Source: Parahaliea mediterranea
GTDB lineage: Bacteria; Pseudomonadota; Gammaproteobacteria; Pseudomonadales; Halieaceae
Length of the DNA stretch: 64,000 nt
Direction of reading: 5' to 3'
Assembly: GCF_017255185.1 (NCBI RefSeq)
Contig: NZ_JAFKCZ010000010.1
Span: 122,052-186,051 of the forward strand
Within the stretch, counting starts at the first letter, position 1. Each line of letters begins with the position of its first letter. Shown here piece by piece: positions 1 to 8,878 of the stretch. Below the pieces are notes generated by a model. That model did no database searches, was not told where the DNA came from, and saw only the letters and a program-made list of their open reading frames with translations. A program made the translations under genes and the position numbers.

Positions 1-2740
1 CTGCGTACTTTTTCTCCTGCACCACGTTGTTGCGGGTCCTTGACCGGATATCGTCCTTGAGCAGCTTCTCCAGCAGCTCCACCGCGAAGTTCTTGTAGGG
101 CATCTGACGCACGTCTTCCAGGAACTCGTCGGACAACAGCCCGATGTTGGGCTTGTCGAGACCGCACAGGGCAAAGACGTCGGTGACCCCCTCGCCCACC
201 AGGGCATTGTCCAGTATCTGCTTCAGGGCGGAGTTCTTCTCCTCCTGGGTCAATTTCCTGTCGACGCTGGTGTGCTTGGTGATGGCTGCCTTAACCGCCG
301 ACAGGAATGCAAGCTCCTTATGGTAGGCCCGAGCCTGATCGAGCGTGCTACACAGGGAGTAGGCCTTGTTCATGGCCAGCACAGTGTCCAGGAAGCGTTT
401 CTTGCCGTCCTGGAGTCCGAGGATGTAGTTAGCGCAAGGGATCAACAGGGCGTTGGGGCTATCTTCGAAGCCCGAGTAGTCAAAACCCGCCCCCAGCGTT
501 CCCTTGGCGAACAGGCCGTGGATGATATCCAGCTTCTCCAGCAGGACGGCGTAGGCCTCCTCGGCATTGTGGGTGGGTTCCCCCCTGCCCTTGGCGTCGC
601 TGTAGGTTTTCAGGGCCTGTTTCAGTTCATTGGCGATACCGATGTAGTCCACCACCAGGCCGCCCGGCTTGTTCTTGAATACCCGGTTGACGCGGGCGAT
701 AGCCTGCATCAGGTTGTGACCCTTCATGGGCTTGTCCACATACATGGTGTGGCAGCAGGGCGCGTCGAAGCCGGTTAGCCACATATCGCGGACGATCACC
801 AGCCTGAGGGGGTCAGCCACGTCCTTGAAACGCTTCTCCAGCCGCTTCCGGGTTTTCTTGTTGTAGATGTGCGGCTGCAGCAAGGGGCGATCGGAGGCCG
901 AGCCCGTCATCACGATTTTAATGGCCCCCTTCTCCGGGTCCGCGTCGTGCCAGTCGGGCCGCAAGGCGACGATTTCGTTGTACAGGTGGACACAGATCTC
1001 CCGGCTCATGGCCACAACCATGGCCTTGCCTTCCATCACGTCGGTGCGCGATTCGAAGTGCTCGACCAGATCCTCCGCCACCTGTTTCAGGCGCGGGCTG
1101 GCACCCACCAGCTTTTCCAGCCGGCTCCACTCCCCCTTGGTTCTCTCCCGCGCGTTGACGTCCTCCTCGTCCTCGACCACTTCCTCCACCTGGTCGGACA
1201 GCTCCTCGATGGCCTCCCGGTTGATATCCAGCCTGGCCAGGCGGGACTCGTAGTAAATGGGTACAGTGGCGCCATCGTCCACGGCATCCTGGATGTCATA
1301 GATAGAGACGTAGTCGCCGAATACGGCGCGGGTATCCTTGTCCTCATTGGCAATGGGCGTGCCGGTAAAACCGATAAAAGCGGCGTTGGGCAGCGCGTCG
1401 CGCATGTGTTTGGCGTAGCCGAATTTGTAGGTGCCGTCCTGCTTGAGCGTCGCTTTCAGGCCATATTGGCTGCGGTGGGCTTCGTCGGAAATCACCACCA
1501 AGTTGTGGCGGCTGTTGAGGACGGGGTGCCCGCCCTCGCCCTCCAGCAGCGCGAATTTTTGCACAGTGGTAAAGATGATGCCGCCAGACGCCCGTTCGGC
1601 CAGCAGGCGGCGCAGGGCGTCCCGGTCATTGGCCTGCACAGGCTCCTGCTTTAACAGGTCTTTTGCGGCGCTGAAGGTGGTAAACAGCTGGCCATCCAGG
1701 TCGTTGCGGTCGGTGACCACGATCAACGTGGGATTGTTCATCTCCGCTTGCTGCAACAATTTGCCCGCGTAGCAGCACATGGAAATACTTTTGCCCGAGC
1801 CCTGGGTGTGCCAGACCACACCGGCCTTCTTGCTGCCCGGCACCATCTCGTTGGCATACGTGGCACGCTGGTTTTCGACACCTGCTGGCGGCGCAGCGGC
1901 AATCACTGTCGCCCGCACCGCCTCGCGCACCGCGTGGAACTGGTGGTAGCCGGCGATCTTCTTGATCAACTGCTCGGAATCCGTTTCGAAGATCACAAAG
2001 TGACGGATGTAATCCAGCAGCAGCTCGCGGTCGAAAAAGCCGCGCACCAGGGTTTCCAGCTGCCACTCCAGCAGTGGCTTGTCATCCTCGTGCCGGAGGG
2101 TGCGCCAGGGCATGAAACGCTCCTGGTTGGCGGTCAGGGAGCCGACGCGGGCGTTATAGCCGTCACTGACCACCAGGGCCTCGTTGTAGACGAACAGATC
2201 GGCCACCTCGTCCTTGTAGGTCTGGATCTGGTTGAAAGCGTCCCAGATATCGACGTTCTCGGCGGTGGGGCTCTTCAACTCGATGACGGCCAGGGGCAAG
2301 CCGTTGATAAAGCAGACAACATCGGGCCGGCGCAATTGCTTGCTGCCTTCGAGGGTGAACTGGTTGATGGCGCGGAAGCGATTGGACGCCAGCTGGTTGA
2401 AGTCGACCAGCAGGGCATGATCGTGGACGACCTTATCGTCACGTTTGTACTCCACCGGCACGCCATCCAGCAGCAGGTGGTGGAAAGCACGGTTACTGAC
2501 CACCGTATCCAGACTTCCCGGCTTGCTCACGTGGGCGATCACCTGCTCTATCGCAGCCTCTGGCAGGTGCGGATTGAGGCGACGGACAGCGGCCTCCAGG
2601 TCGGCGATCAGCAGCACCTGACGGTAGTCCGAACGCTCCGGTGCCGGCCCATCCGGCGCCAGGTCTGGCCCGTGGGCCACTTCCCAGCCCCCCTCTGCAA
2701 ACCATGCCAGGCAGCGCTGCTCCAATTCGTCTTCCGTCAT
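1..2740 (-). CDS. hsdR: Type I restriction enzyme, R subunit (3' end off window)
   Basis: Reading frame opens at the ATG at 2740 and stays open to the window edge (about 913 codons), so the C-terminus is missing. HsdR is the ATP-dependent translocase and nuclease of the HsdRMS complex. Translation shows the N-terminal nuclease motif ([20 protein letters not shown], about residues 137-156), a Walker A box (WHTQGSGKS, about residue 310), the DEAH box ([10 protein letters not shown], near residue 415) and the helicase motif FTGTPIA. The ATG lies 3 nt after the RhuM-Fic stop, so it is the last gene of a tightly packed operon that begins with hsdM. No frameshift was seen in the part present. Confidence 0.93.
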   Translation of the reverse strand, partial: MTEDELEQRCLAWFAEGGWEVAHGPDLAPDGPAPERSDYRQVLLIADLEAAVRRLNPHLPEAAIEQVIAHVSKPGSLDTVVSNRAFHHLLLDGVPVEYKRDDKVVHDHALLVDFNQLASNRFRAINQFTLEGSKQLRRPDVVCFINGLPLAVIELKSPTAENVDIWDAFNQIQTYKDEVADLFVYNEALVVSDGYNARVGSLTANQERFMPWRTLRHEDDKPLLEWQLETLVRGFFDRELLLDYIRHFVIFETDSEQLIKKIAGYHQFHAVREAVRATVIAAAPPAGVENQRATYANEMVPGSKKAGVVWHTQGSGKSISMCCYAGKLLQQAEMNNPTLIVVTDRNDLDGQLFTTFSAAKDLLKQEPVQANDRDALRRLLAERASGGIIFTTVQKFALLEGEGGHPVLNSRHNLVVISDEAHRSQYGLKATLKQDGTYKFGYAKHMRDALPNAAFIGFTGTPIANEDKDTRAVFGDYVSIYDIQDAVDDGATVPIYYESRLARLDINREAIEELSDQVEEVVEDEEDVNARERTKGEWSRLEKLVGASPRLKQVAEDLVEHFESRTDVMEGKAMVVAMSREICVHLYNEIVALRPDWHDADPEKGAIKIVMTGSASDRPLLQPHIYNKKTRKRLEKRFKDVADPLRLVIVRDMWLTGFDAPCCHTMYVDKPMKGHNLMQAIARVNRVFKNKPGGLVVDYIGIANELKQALKTYSDAKGRGEPTHNAEEAYAVLLEKLDIIHGLFAKGTLGAGFDYSGFEDSPNALLIPCANYILGLQDGKKRFLDTVLAMNKAYSLCSTLDQARAYHKELAFLSAVKAAITKHTSVDRKLTQEEKNSALKQILDNALVGEGVTDVFALCGLDKPNIGLLSDEFLEDVRQMPYKNFAVELLEKLLKDDIRSRTRNNVVQEKKYA

Positions 2741-2743
2741 GCC

Positions 2744-3748
2744 TCAGTCCTTTTCCGCCACCGGCTCCTCGAGCAGGATGAAGTGCTCAATCAGCCGGAT
2801 CATCAGATCCTTCTGCTCTGGCAGGCTCTCCGCCACCAGCAAGGCCAGCGCCACCAGGGTATTGTCGTTAATCAGCTGCTCCACCGGCCTGGCCAGCAGG
2901 GCCTGGTTGCGCCGCAGGTACCACAGGAACAGGAAGGAGCCGCAGCGCTTGTTCCCATCTGCCAGCGGGTGATTCTTGATCACGAAGTACAGCAGGTGTG
3001 CGGCCCGGCTGGCGACGTTGGGGTAGAACAGCTCGTCGCCGAAACCCTGCTCGATGGTGGCGAGGGCCGACGCCAGCCCCTCGCCGCGCAACTGGCCGAA
3101 CAGCGCCGTGGCCTCACCCTTGGCGATCAGGGCCTGCTTGAGCTCGCTGATGGCCTCCAGGGCCTCGTCCAGCGCCAGGCCGAGCATGTCTGCCTGCCTG
3201 GCTCCCACTTCGTCCAGCTTCTGTTGGTCGTAGCCCTGCAACAGGCTCCAGGAGCGGGCATACTCACTGATCACCGCGGCCACCGCCTCGCCCTCGGCGG
3301 ACACCAGACCCTGGTTTGCAAGGGTTCGGCTGAGCAGGTTAACTGCTTGCTCGAATTCGACCCCGCGCTCGGCCAGACGCCGCTGGTTGAGGGTATAGCC
3401 CTGAACCAGGTGATCTTTCAGAATTCGTGTGGCCCACTGGCGAAACTGGACACCGCGCTGGGACTTGACCCGGTAGCCGACGGAGATGATAACGTCCAGG
3501 TTGAAGTAGTCGACTTGGTAGGTTTTGCCGTCGGCGGCAGTTGTTGCATTTTTTGCAACAACTGAATCTCGCACAAGCTCCCCCTCTTTGAACACATTGC
3601 GGATATGGCGGGAAACCACGGACTTATCACGGCCAAACAGGGCTGCCATCTGGTCCAGGCTGAGCCAAGCCGTATCCTCATCCAGCGCCACCTCCAGCTG
3701 GGCCTCGCCATCGGGAGAGGTGAAGAGGTGGACTTGCTGTTCAACCAT
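2744..3748 (-). CDS. RhuM-family protein with C-terminal Fic/Doc domain
   Basis: A 334-aa protein. The N-terminal 120 residues resemble the RhuM virulence-protein family, with a helix-turn-helix-like stretch (LSLDQMAALFGRDKSVVSRHI) followed by the family block FNLDVIISVGYRVKSQRG. The C-terminal part is a Fic fold with the core motif HPLADGNKR at residues 260-268, matching HxFxDGNGR-type AMP/phospho-transferase sites; the usual Phe is Leu and the usual Gly is Lys, as in Doc-like members. The start overlaps the DUF4268 stop by 8 nt and the stop lies 3 nt before hsdR, so it is co-translated with the restriction genes. A regulatory or abortive-infection role inside the type I locus is inferred from position only. 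Confidence 0.85.
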   Translation of the reverse strand: MVEQQVHLFTSPDGEAQLEVALDEDTAWLSLDQMAALFGRDKSVVSRHIRNVFKEGELVRDSVVAKNATTAADGKTYQVDYFNLDVIISVGYRVKSQRGVQFRQWATRILKDHLVQGYTLNQRRLAERGVEFEQAVNLLSRTLANQGLVSAEGEAVAAVISEYARSWSLLQGYDQQKLDEVGARQADMLGLALDEALEAISELKQALIAKGEATALFGQLRGEGLASALATIEQGFGDELFYPNVASRAAHLLYFVIKNHPLADGNKRCGSFLFLWYLRRNQALLARPVEQLINDNTLVALALLVAESLPEQKDLMIRLIEHFILLEEPVAEKD

Positions 3749-4922
3749 TGGCGGCCTCGATGGCAGGGAGTGACGCCTGCTTGAGCCCCTGGTTGATGGA
3801 TTTCAGGTGGTCGCGCAGCGCCAGTTCCAGCTTCGTCATGTGCACGATCATCCACTGGATAATCTCAGGCCAATTCGCCTTGTCGTATCCGTCTACAGGC
3901 TTGGAATACTGGATGCGGCACGCTTTTTTATTGGGAAGGGGAAGCCATACCAGTTCAGCCCCAAACGTTTCCTGTATCACCTCCTTCTCAGCCAGCAGCT
4001 GCTCAAAAACAAAGGCGTTCACTTCTGCCTCAGAGCGCTGCATTGAAAACTCCACACGCACCTCTGTTTTCCCGAAAATCAGGTTGTAGGGCATAGACCG
4101 AAGCCCCGAGCCCGCACTCAGCCAGTGATCCTTGGCCGGGCTGATGTTGTTGTAGAGGCTACAGGCACTCTGGCTGAAGGCCTCCAGCGCCTGTTCCCAG
4201 AATGCCAGGCGCAGGGTATGGCGGTGCTTTTCCTCGGTATCGGCGCTCTTCTCTTCGCTCTCCTTGGCCACCATGCCGATCATGAACTCGGTGGATTCCG
4301 GGGTGGGGATGATCTGCTCCACATTCAGGAACAGCTCCGCACCTGCCTGGTAAGGCGTCACCTTGAAGCACTGGCAAGCGATGCCGAACTGGCTGAGCCA
4401 GAGCACGGTGTTGGTCACCTCCTTGCGGTAGCGGGCAGCAACGAAGATCAGGCGCTGGGTCTTGATACGATTGATCTGGGCCGCCTCCAGGCCGTCCACT
4501 TCCAGAAATTCCACCAGGTTGTCGGCGGCGCTGGCGGCGGGCTCGCCGCTTTCCTGAGCCTTCTGATTGAGGTAGCGCTGGTAGATATCGACCACCTGGG
4601 ACTTGCTGAGATTCGCGCAGTAACCCGCGTACTTGAGCGCCTGCCAGACCACGTCCCGGCCCGTGTCATCGAGCTTATTCTCGATGATGACCAGGTTGCC
4701 GTCCTTGTCGATGGCCAGCAGGTCCAGCCGCTCGCGGGTGTCATCGAAGCCGTCGAATTCCTTCTGGATGATCAGCAGTTCCTCACCGTCGCCCTGGGCC
4801 AGGGCCTGGGGGTAGTTTTCCAACCATTCCTGCAGGTGTTTGCGCTCGCTGAAGCCGAGGTCGGTGAAGCGTTTGGCTTCCAGGGGGTTGATGCGGTTGG
4901 TGGTGGGGTCGATTTTAAACAT
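3741..4922 (-). CDS. DUF4268-type PD-(D/E)xK-like protein in type I R-M operon
   Basis: 393 aa from the ATG at 4922, chosen because it overlaps the hsdS stop by 8 nt (ATGTTTAA); a longer frame to 5051 would lie inside hsdS. The N-terminal 110 residues contain ERLDLLAIDKDGNLVIIENK, which has the D-x(n)-ExK spacing of RecB/NucS-like nucleases. The rest resembles DUF4268 proteins, which are frequent passengers of type I restriction loci. Substrate and activity are unknown; nuclease function is an inference from the D...ENK pattern. Confidence 0.8.
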   Translation of the reverse strand: MFKIDPTTNRINPLEAKRFTDLGFSERKHLQEWLENYPQALAQGDGEELLIIQKEFDGFDDTRERLDLLAIDKDGNLVIIENKLDDTGRDVVWQALKYAGYCANLSKSQVVDIYQRYLNQKAQESGEPAASAADNLVEFLEVDGLEAAQINRIKTQRLIFVAARYRKEVTNTVLWLSQFGIACQCFKVTPYQAGAELFLNVEQIIPTPESTEFMIGMVAKESEEKSADTEEKHRHTLRLAFWEQALEAFSQSACSLYNNISPAKDHWLSAGSGLRSMPYNLIFGKTEVRVEFSMQRSEAEVNAFVFEQLLAEKEVIQETFGAELVWLPLPNKKACRIQYSKPVDGYDKANWPEIIQWMIVHMTKLELALRDHLKSINQGLKQASLPAIEAANG

Positions 4923-6429
4923 GGGCGGCTGCTTCAGGCTCAGATACTTGGGTTTCAGAATCAGGTACGGAAAGTTCACCAGAAAGCAGTCGGGGGAGCA
5001 AAATATCGCGAGTTTCTTCGAGAGCACCTGATTCCCGCAGATTACTCTCAATACTTTTATACAACTGAGAGGCTGTTTTGGAATAGCTTAAGACAATTTC
5101 TTCTGGAGGCACCGCCACAGGAATGATTCTGAAGTTCTTTTTGCTGATTTCGGCAAAGGTTGTACCACTGGCACGGCTCTTTATTTCTTCCATGTAAGCA
5201 TTGCACCACTGCAGGACAAATTCAGGGGATAATGTGTTCCCGCATATCATTGCTATATATCCCTGATTAACCGCAACTGGAATCCTTGCCAAAGCGAGGT
5301 ATCCAACGGGTGCTCGAGATGACATGAGGACAGTATCGATGGGCAATAGACCAGAGCTGATTTTTGCCAATCCAGCTTCCGTGATTTTGCGCTCAGTTTC
5401 TATCAGAACCTTATCTGCAAGGCCCGACAAGTCTTTGGGCGACGTCCAGTGAATATTCCCACCATCCCAGAAGGCTGCATTTTTCGTGGATGGCGTTCCA
5501 CCGCCGACAACCGCTACTTCATCCCCGATTTGGCTAACAACCCATCCCTCTGGAATTTCTCCCAACTCACTATCCTGCAACGCCGCGGGGAATAACTCCG
5601 CGGTTGCGAAAAGCTCCGCATACTGCTCGGGCTGTTCGATCTGAAAGCGGGTAAGCTGTGCTTCGTCCTTGCCGGAAATGGCCTGCATGGCGGCCAGATT
5701 CATGGCGGTATCCAGATCGGGTAGCGGTTCCGCTTCGCCGGCATCACAGACGGGGGACGCAGATTCCGCCGTGGGTTGCAGGGCCAGCCAGCGTTCCTGC
5801 GCCGCGATCTTGGCCTTGACCGGCTCGAAATCGACAAACCAGCTTTTGAAGATAGCCTGGGCTATTTTTTCGAGGGTTTGGTTAATCGATCCATTTAGCT
5901 GAGTCTTATTTTCTAGTGCATGAAGCTGATCCGCGATGCGTCTTTGAGTTTGTAGGTCAGGCTTACAAACCTTCAGAGACTCAATATGAGATTTTGTGAG
6001 AGCGTTCCGAGTTGCACCAGCACTCGCGATGGTCAGTAGCAACTCCTGTTGATATGGGGACGCGAGAAAGTAGCGCAGGAACCTTGCGTCAAACTCTTTA
6101 GGATCGGGACGAATGATAGCAACGTGTTGGTTGACTCTGGCCGGTAAGTGCTCGTTAGGCGCCAAACAAACTCGTGCTACTGAGTCGCCAGTGATATTCA
6201 GGAGAACATCATTTGATTGGACTTCCACATTACTCAGTTTTTCAGCCGCTTGTGCTGTGATATAAGCTAGCCCATTCGATTTAAATCCGTCGTTGTAGAT
6301 ATTTTGGCTGCGTATTAGCGCTATACATCCGGAGTCTAGATAAACACTCTTACCACCTTTTGGAGTAGCTCCGCTACCAACCTTCAAGCAATATTCGCCA
6401 AGACGAACAACGGGCCAGTCAGCACTCAT
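4915..6429 (-). CDS. hsdS: Type I R-M specificity subunit
   Basis: 504 aa from the ATG at 6429, overlapping the hsdM stop by 11 nt. HsdS sets the DNA target of the methylase and nuclease complex. Two target-recognition halves are visible: the first starts at WPVVRLGEYC and ends at the helical spacer LQTQRRIADQLHALENKT, and the second starts at IPEGWVVSQIGDEV near residue 295. Between them is the motif KSWFVDFEPVKAK, typical of HsdS central conserved regions. The recognition domains (about 5.05-5.5 and 5.9-6.4 kb) are visibly more A+T-rich than the surroundings, as expected for exchangeable specificity domains. Confidence 0.93.
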   Translation of the reverse strand: MSADWPVVRLGEYCLKVGSGATPKGGKSVYLDSGCIALIRSQNIYNDGFKSNGLAYITAQAAEKLSNVEVQSNDVLLNITGDSVARVCLAPNEHLPARVNQHVAIIRPDPKEFDARFLRYFLASPYQQELLLTIASAGATRNALTKSHIESLKVCKPDLQTQRRIADQLHALENKTQLNGSINQTLEKIAQAIFKSWFVDFEPVKAKIAAQERWLALQPTAESASPVCDAGEAEPLPDLDTAMNLAAMQAISGKDEAQLTRFQIEQPEQYAELFATAELFPAALQDSELGEIPEGWVVSQIGDEVAVVGGGTPSTKNAAFWDGGNIHWTSPKDLSGLADKVLIETERKITEAGLAKISSGLLPIDTVLMSSRAPVGYLALARIPVAVNQGYIAMICGNTLSPEFVLQWCNAYMEEIKSRASGTTFAEISKKNFRIIPVAVPPEEIVLSYSKTASQLYKSIESNLRESGALEETRDILLPRLLSGELSVPDSETQVSEPEAAAHV

Positions 6430-8164
6430 ATCCCAGCCCCCCAAGGTTGCGCTTAATCTCTGCCTCTAGGCGCTTACTCTCTGCAAACTGCTCCCGCAAT
6501 TGTCCAGTCAGCCGCGCCATTTTCTCGGCAAAGGGCTCGCCATCGTCTTCCTGCTCAGCGGCACCGACATAGCGCCCCGGGGTCAGTACAAAGTCGTGTT
6601 TTTTGATTTCGTCCAGATGAACGGCCTTGCAGAAGCCGGAAATATCCTCATAAAACGCTGATTTCCCGCTTTCGTGGGAATGACGAGATAATGCCTGCCA
6701 AGTGTGGAACGTATCTGCAATTCTAGCGATATCTTCGTCGGTGAAGTCCCGCAGCACCCGGTCGCGCATATAGCCCAGGCTGCGGGCGTCGATAAACAGA
6801 AACTCCCCGCGGCGATCGCGCTTCCTGGCGTCGCGCACCACGCCGTTGGCTTTGTCTTTCGTCAGGAACCAGATACAGGCCGGGATCTGAGTATTGGTAA
6901 ACAACTGCCCGGGCAGGGCCACCATGCACTCCACCAGGTCCTCCTCCACCAGGCGCCTGCGAATCTCGCCTTCATTGTTAGTGTTGGAACTCATGGAGCC
7001 GTTGGCCAGCAGCAGGGCCATACTGCCGGTGGGCGCCAAGTGGTGGATCATGTGCTGCATCCAGGCGAAGTTGGCGTTGCCCTTGGGCGGAGTGCCGTAG
7101 CGCCAGCGGGCATCGTCGGCCAGGGATTCGCTCCACCAGTCCTTCATGTTGAAGGGCGGGTTGGCCATCACGAAGTCGGCGCGCAGGTCCGGGTGTTGGT
7201 CGTTGAGGAAGGTGTCGGCGTTCTTCTTGCCAAAATTAAAGTCGATGCCGCGGATCGCCATGTTCATGGCGGCCAGCTTCCAGGTGGTGGGGTTAGACTC
7301 CTGGCCGTAGACCGAGATGTGCTTTTTTTGTTCGGCGGCGTCGTAGTGCTGCTCCCGCGCGTGCTCCTCGATGAACTTGTCGGAGGAGACGAAGAAGCCC
7401 CCGGAGCCCATGGCCGGGTCGTACACGCGGCCCGAATAGGGTTCGAGCATCTCCACGATCAGGGTAACGATGCTCTTGGGGGTGTAGTACTGGCCGCCCT
7501 GTTTGCCTTCCGCCAGGGCGAACTGACCCAGGAAGTACTCGTACACGTGGCCGAGGATGTCCTTGCTGTGCAGGTTCAGCGGCTCACCATCAAACACAGG
7601 CCTGGTAAAAGACGTATCGGAGAAGGTGTTGATCAGGCCGATCAGCTTGTCGTTGTCGAGCTGGTACTGGCTGATGCGGTTGAGGATGCCCTTGAGCTTG
7701 GCGTTGCTTCTCTCGATTTCCTCCAGGGCGTTGTCGATCAGCCAGGAGACCGAGCGCAGCTTGACCTCATTGCCCGCACCGTCTTGCCACAGCACGGTGC
7801 CCGTCGGCAGGACGGCCTTTTCCTTCAGGGTGTTCCAACGGGCCGGCCTGGGCACCCAGAACACATTGGCCTCGCGGTAGTAGTCGAGGATTTCCAGCTC
7901 ATCCTGCAGGGCCTGCTGGTAAGCCTCGTCGCTGTCGTAGTCGTCGCGGGGCAGGTAGTAGATATTGTCGTCGCTATCGCTCTGGAACATGGCGAGGAGG
8001 GCTTCCTGGCGCTCCTCGAAGGCGTCGGAGACGTACTTGAGAAAAATCAGGCCTAGCACCACGTGCTTGTAGTTGGCGGCGTCCAGGTTGGAGCGCAGTT
8101 TGTCGGCGGCCTTCCAGAGTTTGTCGTCGAGTGCCTTCAGGAATTGTTGCTCGGTGTTGTTCAT
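6419..8164 (-). CDS. hsdM: Type I R-M methyltransferase subunit
   Basis: 581 aa from the ATG at 8164, which has GAGGGG a few bases upstream; the longer frame to 8197 would need a TTG. HsdM is the adenine-N6 methylase subunit. The N-terminal HsdM_N domain (LWKAADKLRSNLDAANYKHVVLGLIFLKY) is followed by the SAM-binding motif DPAMGSGGFF and the catalytic N6_Mtase motif NPPF (VMANPPFNMKDWW). First gene of the operon. Near the C-terminus the peptide SRHSHESGKSA is encoded by a dRS3-like palindrome inserted in frame (see separate entry), lengthening a loop that is shorter in typical HsdM proteins. Confidence 0.94.
   Translation of the reverse strand: MNNTEQQFLKALDDKLWKAADKLRSNLDAANYKHVVLGLIFLKYVSDAFEERQEALLAMFQSDSDDNIYYLPRDDYDSDEAYQQALQDELEILDYYREANVFWVPRPARWNTLKEKAVLPTGTVLWQDGAGNEVKLRSVSWLIDNALEEIERSNAKLKGILNRISQYQLDNDKLIGLINTFSDTSFTRPVFDGEPLNLHSKDILGHVYEYFLGQFALAEGKQGGQYYTPKSIVTLIVEMLEPYSGRVYDPAMGSGGFFVSSDKFIEEHAREQHYDAAEQKKHISVYGQESNPTTWKLAAMNMAIRGIDFNFGKKNADTFLNDQHPDLRADFVMANPPFNMKDWWSESLADDARWRYGTPPKGNANFAWMQHMIHHLAPTGSMALLLANGSMSSNTNNEGEIRRRLVEEDLVECMVALPGQLFTNTQIPACIWFLTKDKANGVVRDARKRDRRGEFLFIDARSLGYMRDRVLRDFTDEDIARIADTFHTWQALSRHSHESGKSAFYEDISGFCKAVHLDEIKKHDFVLTPGRYVGAAEQEDDGEPFAEKMARLTGQLREQFAESKRLEAEIKRNLGGLGYEC
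6660..6688 (-). repeat. dRS3-like palindromic repeat inside hsdM
   Basis: On the minus strand the segment reads CGTCATTCCCACGAAAGCGG followed by GAAATC. This is a near match to the ATTCCC-N8-GGGAAT palindrome (dRS3 in Neisseria, with relatives in many proteobacteria). It lies in frame and encodes RHSHESGK. No stop codon is introduced. Confidence 0.7.
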
Positions 8165-8477
8165 CGACCCCTCATTGGTATTGACGTTTCCGGCCAATGC
8201 GCTCGCTCAGCCGGCCTTTTCTACGTTCACAAAAGTGGACTGAACTATATCCCATGACGGGATCGATTTGGGGCCTTGCGGGTGCAGGGTGTGAGGCAGA
8301 TCGGGAAATTGGCTTGAGCTAGAGTGTGGAGACGCCGGCAGTGGGCAAGAGGAACCTGCTGCCCACCCGGGAGGTGGGCACAGACAATCACTGTACGTCA
8401 TGGAATCCCGGCTGGAATTCCACGTTTTCGCCGGTTGTCGCCGAAAACCGCAAAGCGGCGTAAGTCATTGATTTTAT
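8165..8477. other. Intergenic region between hsdM and tRNA-Pro
   Basis: About 310 nt without a credible gene; short frames here lack family features. It should hold the hsdM promoter, but no strong sigma70 pair was identified. It is also the expected position of an attachment-site junction, because the tRNA-Pro 3' end faces this way. No second copy of the tRNA 3' end is present in the window. Confidence 0.5.
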
Positions 8478-8554
8478 TGGTCGGTGTGAGAGGATTCGAA
8501 CCTCCGACCCCTTCCTCCCGAAGGAAGTGCGCTACCAGGCTGCGCTACACACCG
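8478..8554 (-). tRNA. tRNA-Pro (anticodon CGG)
   Basis: 77 nt on the minus strand including an encoded CCA. The acceptor stem pairs CGGTGTG with CACACCG. The anticodon arm is CTTCC-TTCGGGA-GGAAG, giving anticodon CGG (Pro, codon CCG). The T arm carries GGTTCGAATCC. Its 3' end points to the restriction-modification operon, so it is a plausible integration site for that island. Confidence 0.96.
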
Positions 8555-8573
8555 AGGATTTCGAGGGGGCGCT

Positions 8574-8601
8574 ACTATACCAGACCGCCCCGGTTTTACA
8601 A
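8574..8601 (-). promoter_or_regulatory. Sigma70-type promoter of tRNA-Pro
   Basis: On the minus strand a TTGTAA -35 (8596-8601) is followed after 16 nt by a TATAGT -10 (8574-8579). The discriminator after it is GCGCCCCC, a G/C-rich type commonly found at stringently controlled stable-RNA promoters. The tRNA begins 19 nt beyond the -10. Confidence 0.7.
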
Positions 8602-8860
8602 ATACCCGTCTAGCCCGCCCCGCGCCGGGGCTTTGTTATGGTCTTTTGGCACGTCCCAGCGGCGTCGATATTCCGTCCGGACAGTGTGAATTATGGCGCT
8701 GGCGAAGCGCCGGGGGCCTGCTAACCTCAGTTCTTGAGGGGGAGGAGGAAATGCGTCTAATTTTCCGGTTACATCGGTAACGCCCCCTCTTCCCTCCCCC
8801 AGCACGACCCAAGCGGGTGCCGGCCCGGCACTCCCGTACGCAACGCCGATGTAACCGACA

Positions 8861-8878
8861 GTTGTAAGGAGTTACAAC
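8861..8878 (+). promoter_or_regulatory. Inverted repeat with Shine-Dalgarno in its loop
   Basis: GTTGTAA-GGAG-TTACAAC: two perfect 7-nt arms (8861-8867 and 8872-8878) enclose the tetranucleotide GGAG, the ribosome-binding core, and the right arm ends directly at the ATG at 8879. In RNA this would form a weak A/U-rich hairpin presenting or occluding the Shine-Dalgarno sequence. In DNA it could instead be an operator. The symmetry is certain; the function is inferred. Confidence 0.5.

Larger units (their letters stand above)
8555..8878. other. Intergenic region upstream of outer-membrane protein gene
   Basis: 324 nt without a credible gene. It contains the tRNA promoter (minus strand) and, toward the right, two inverted copies of a 13-nt segment (CCGGTTACATCGG near 8762-8774 and its complement near 8844-8856). 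A further inverted repeat surrounds the ribosome-binding site of the next gene. Confidence 0.5.

Noticed and set aside
10..2700. Broken hsdR gene
   Set aside because: No single long closed frame exists inside the window, but reading the minus strand from 2740 gives an uninterrupted HsdR that simply runs off the edge.
1748..3565. 605-codon open frame on the plus strand
   Set aside because: Antisense to hsdR and the RhuM-Fic gene; no recognisable domain.
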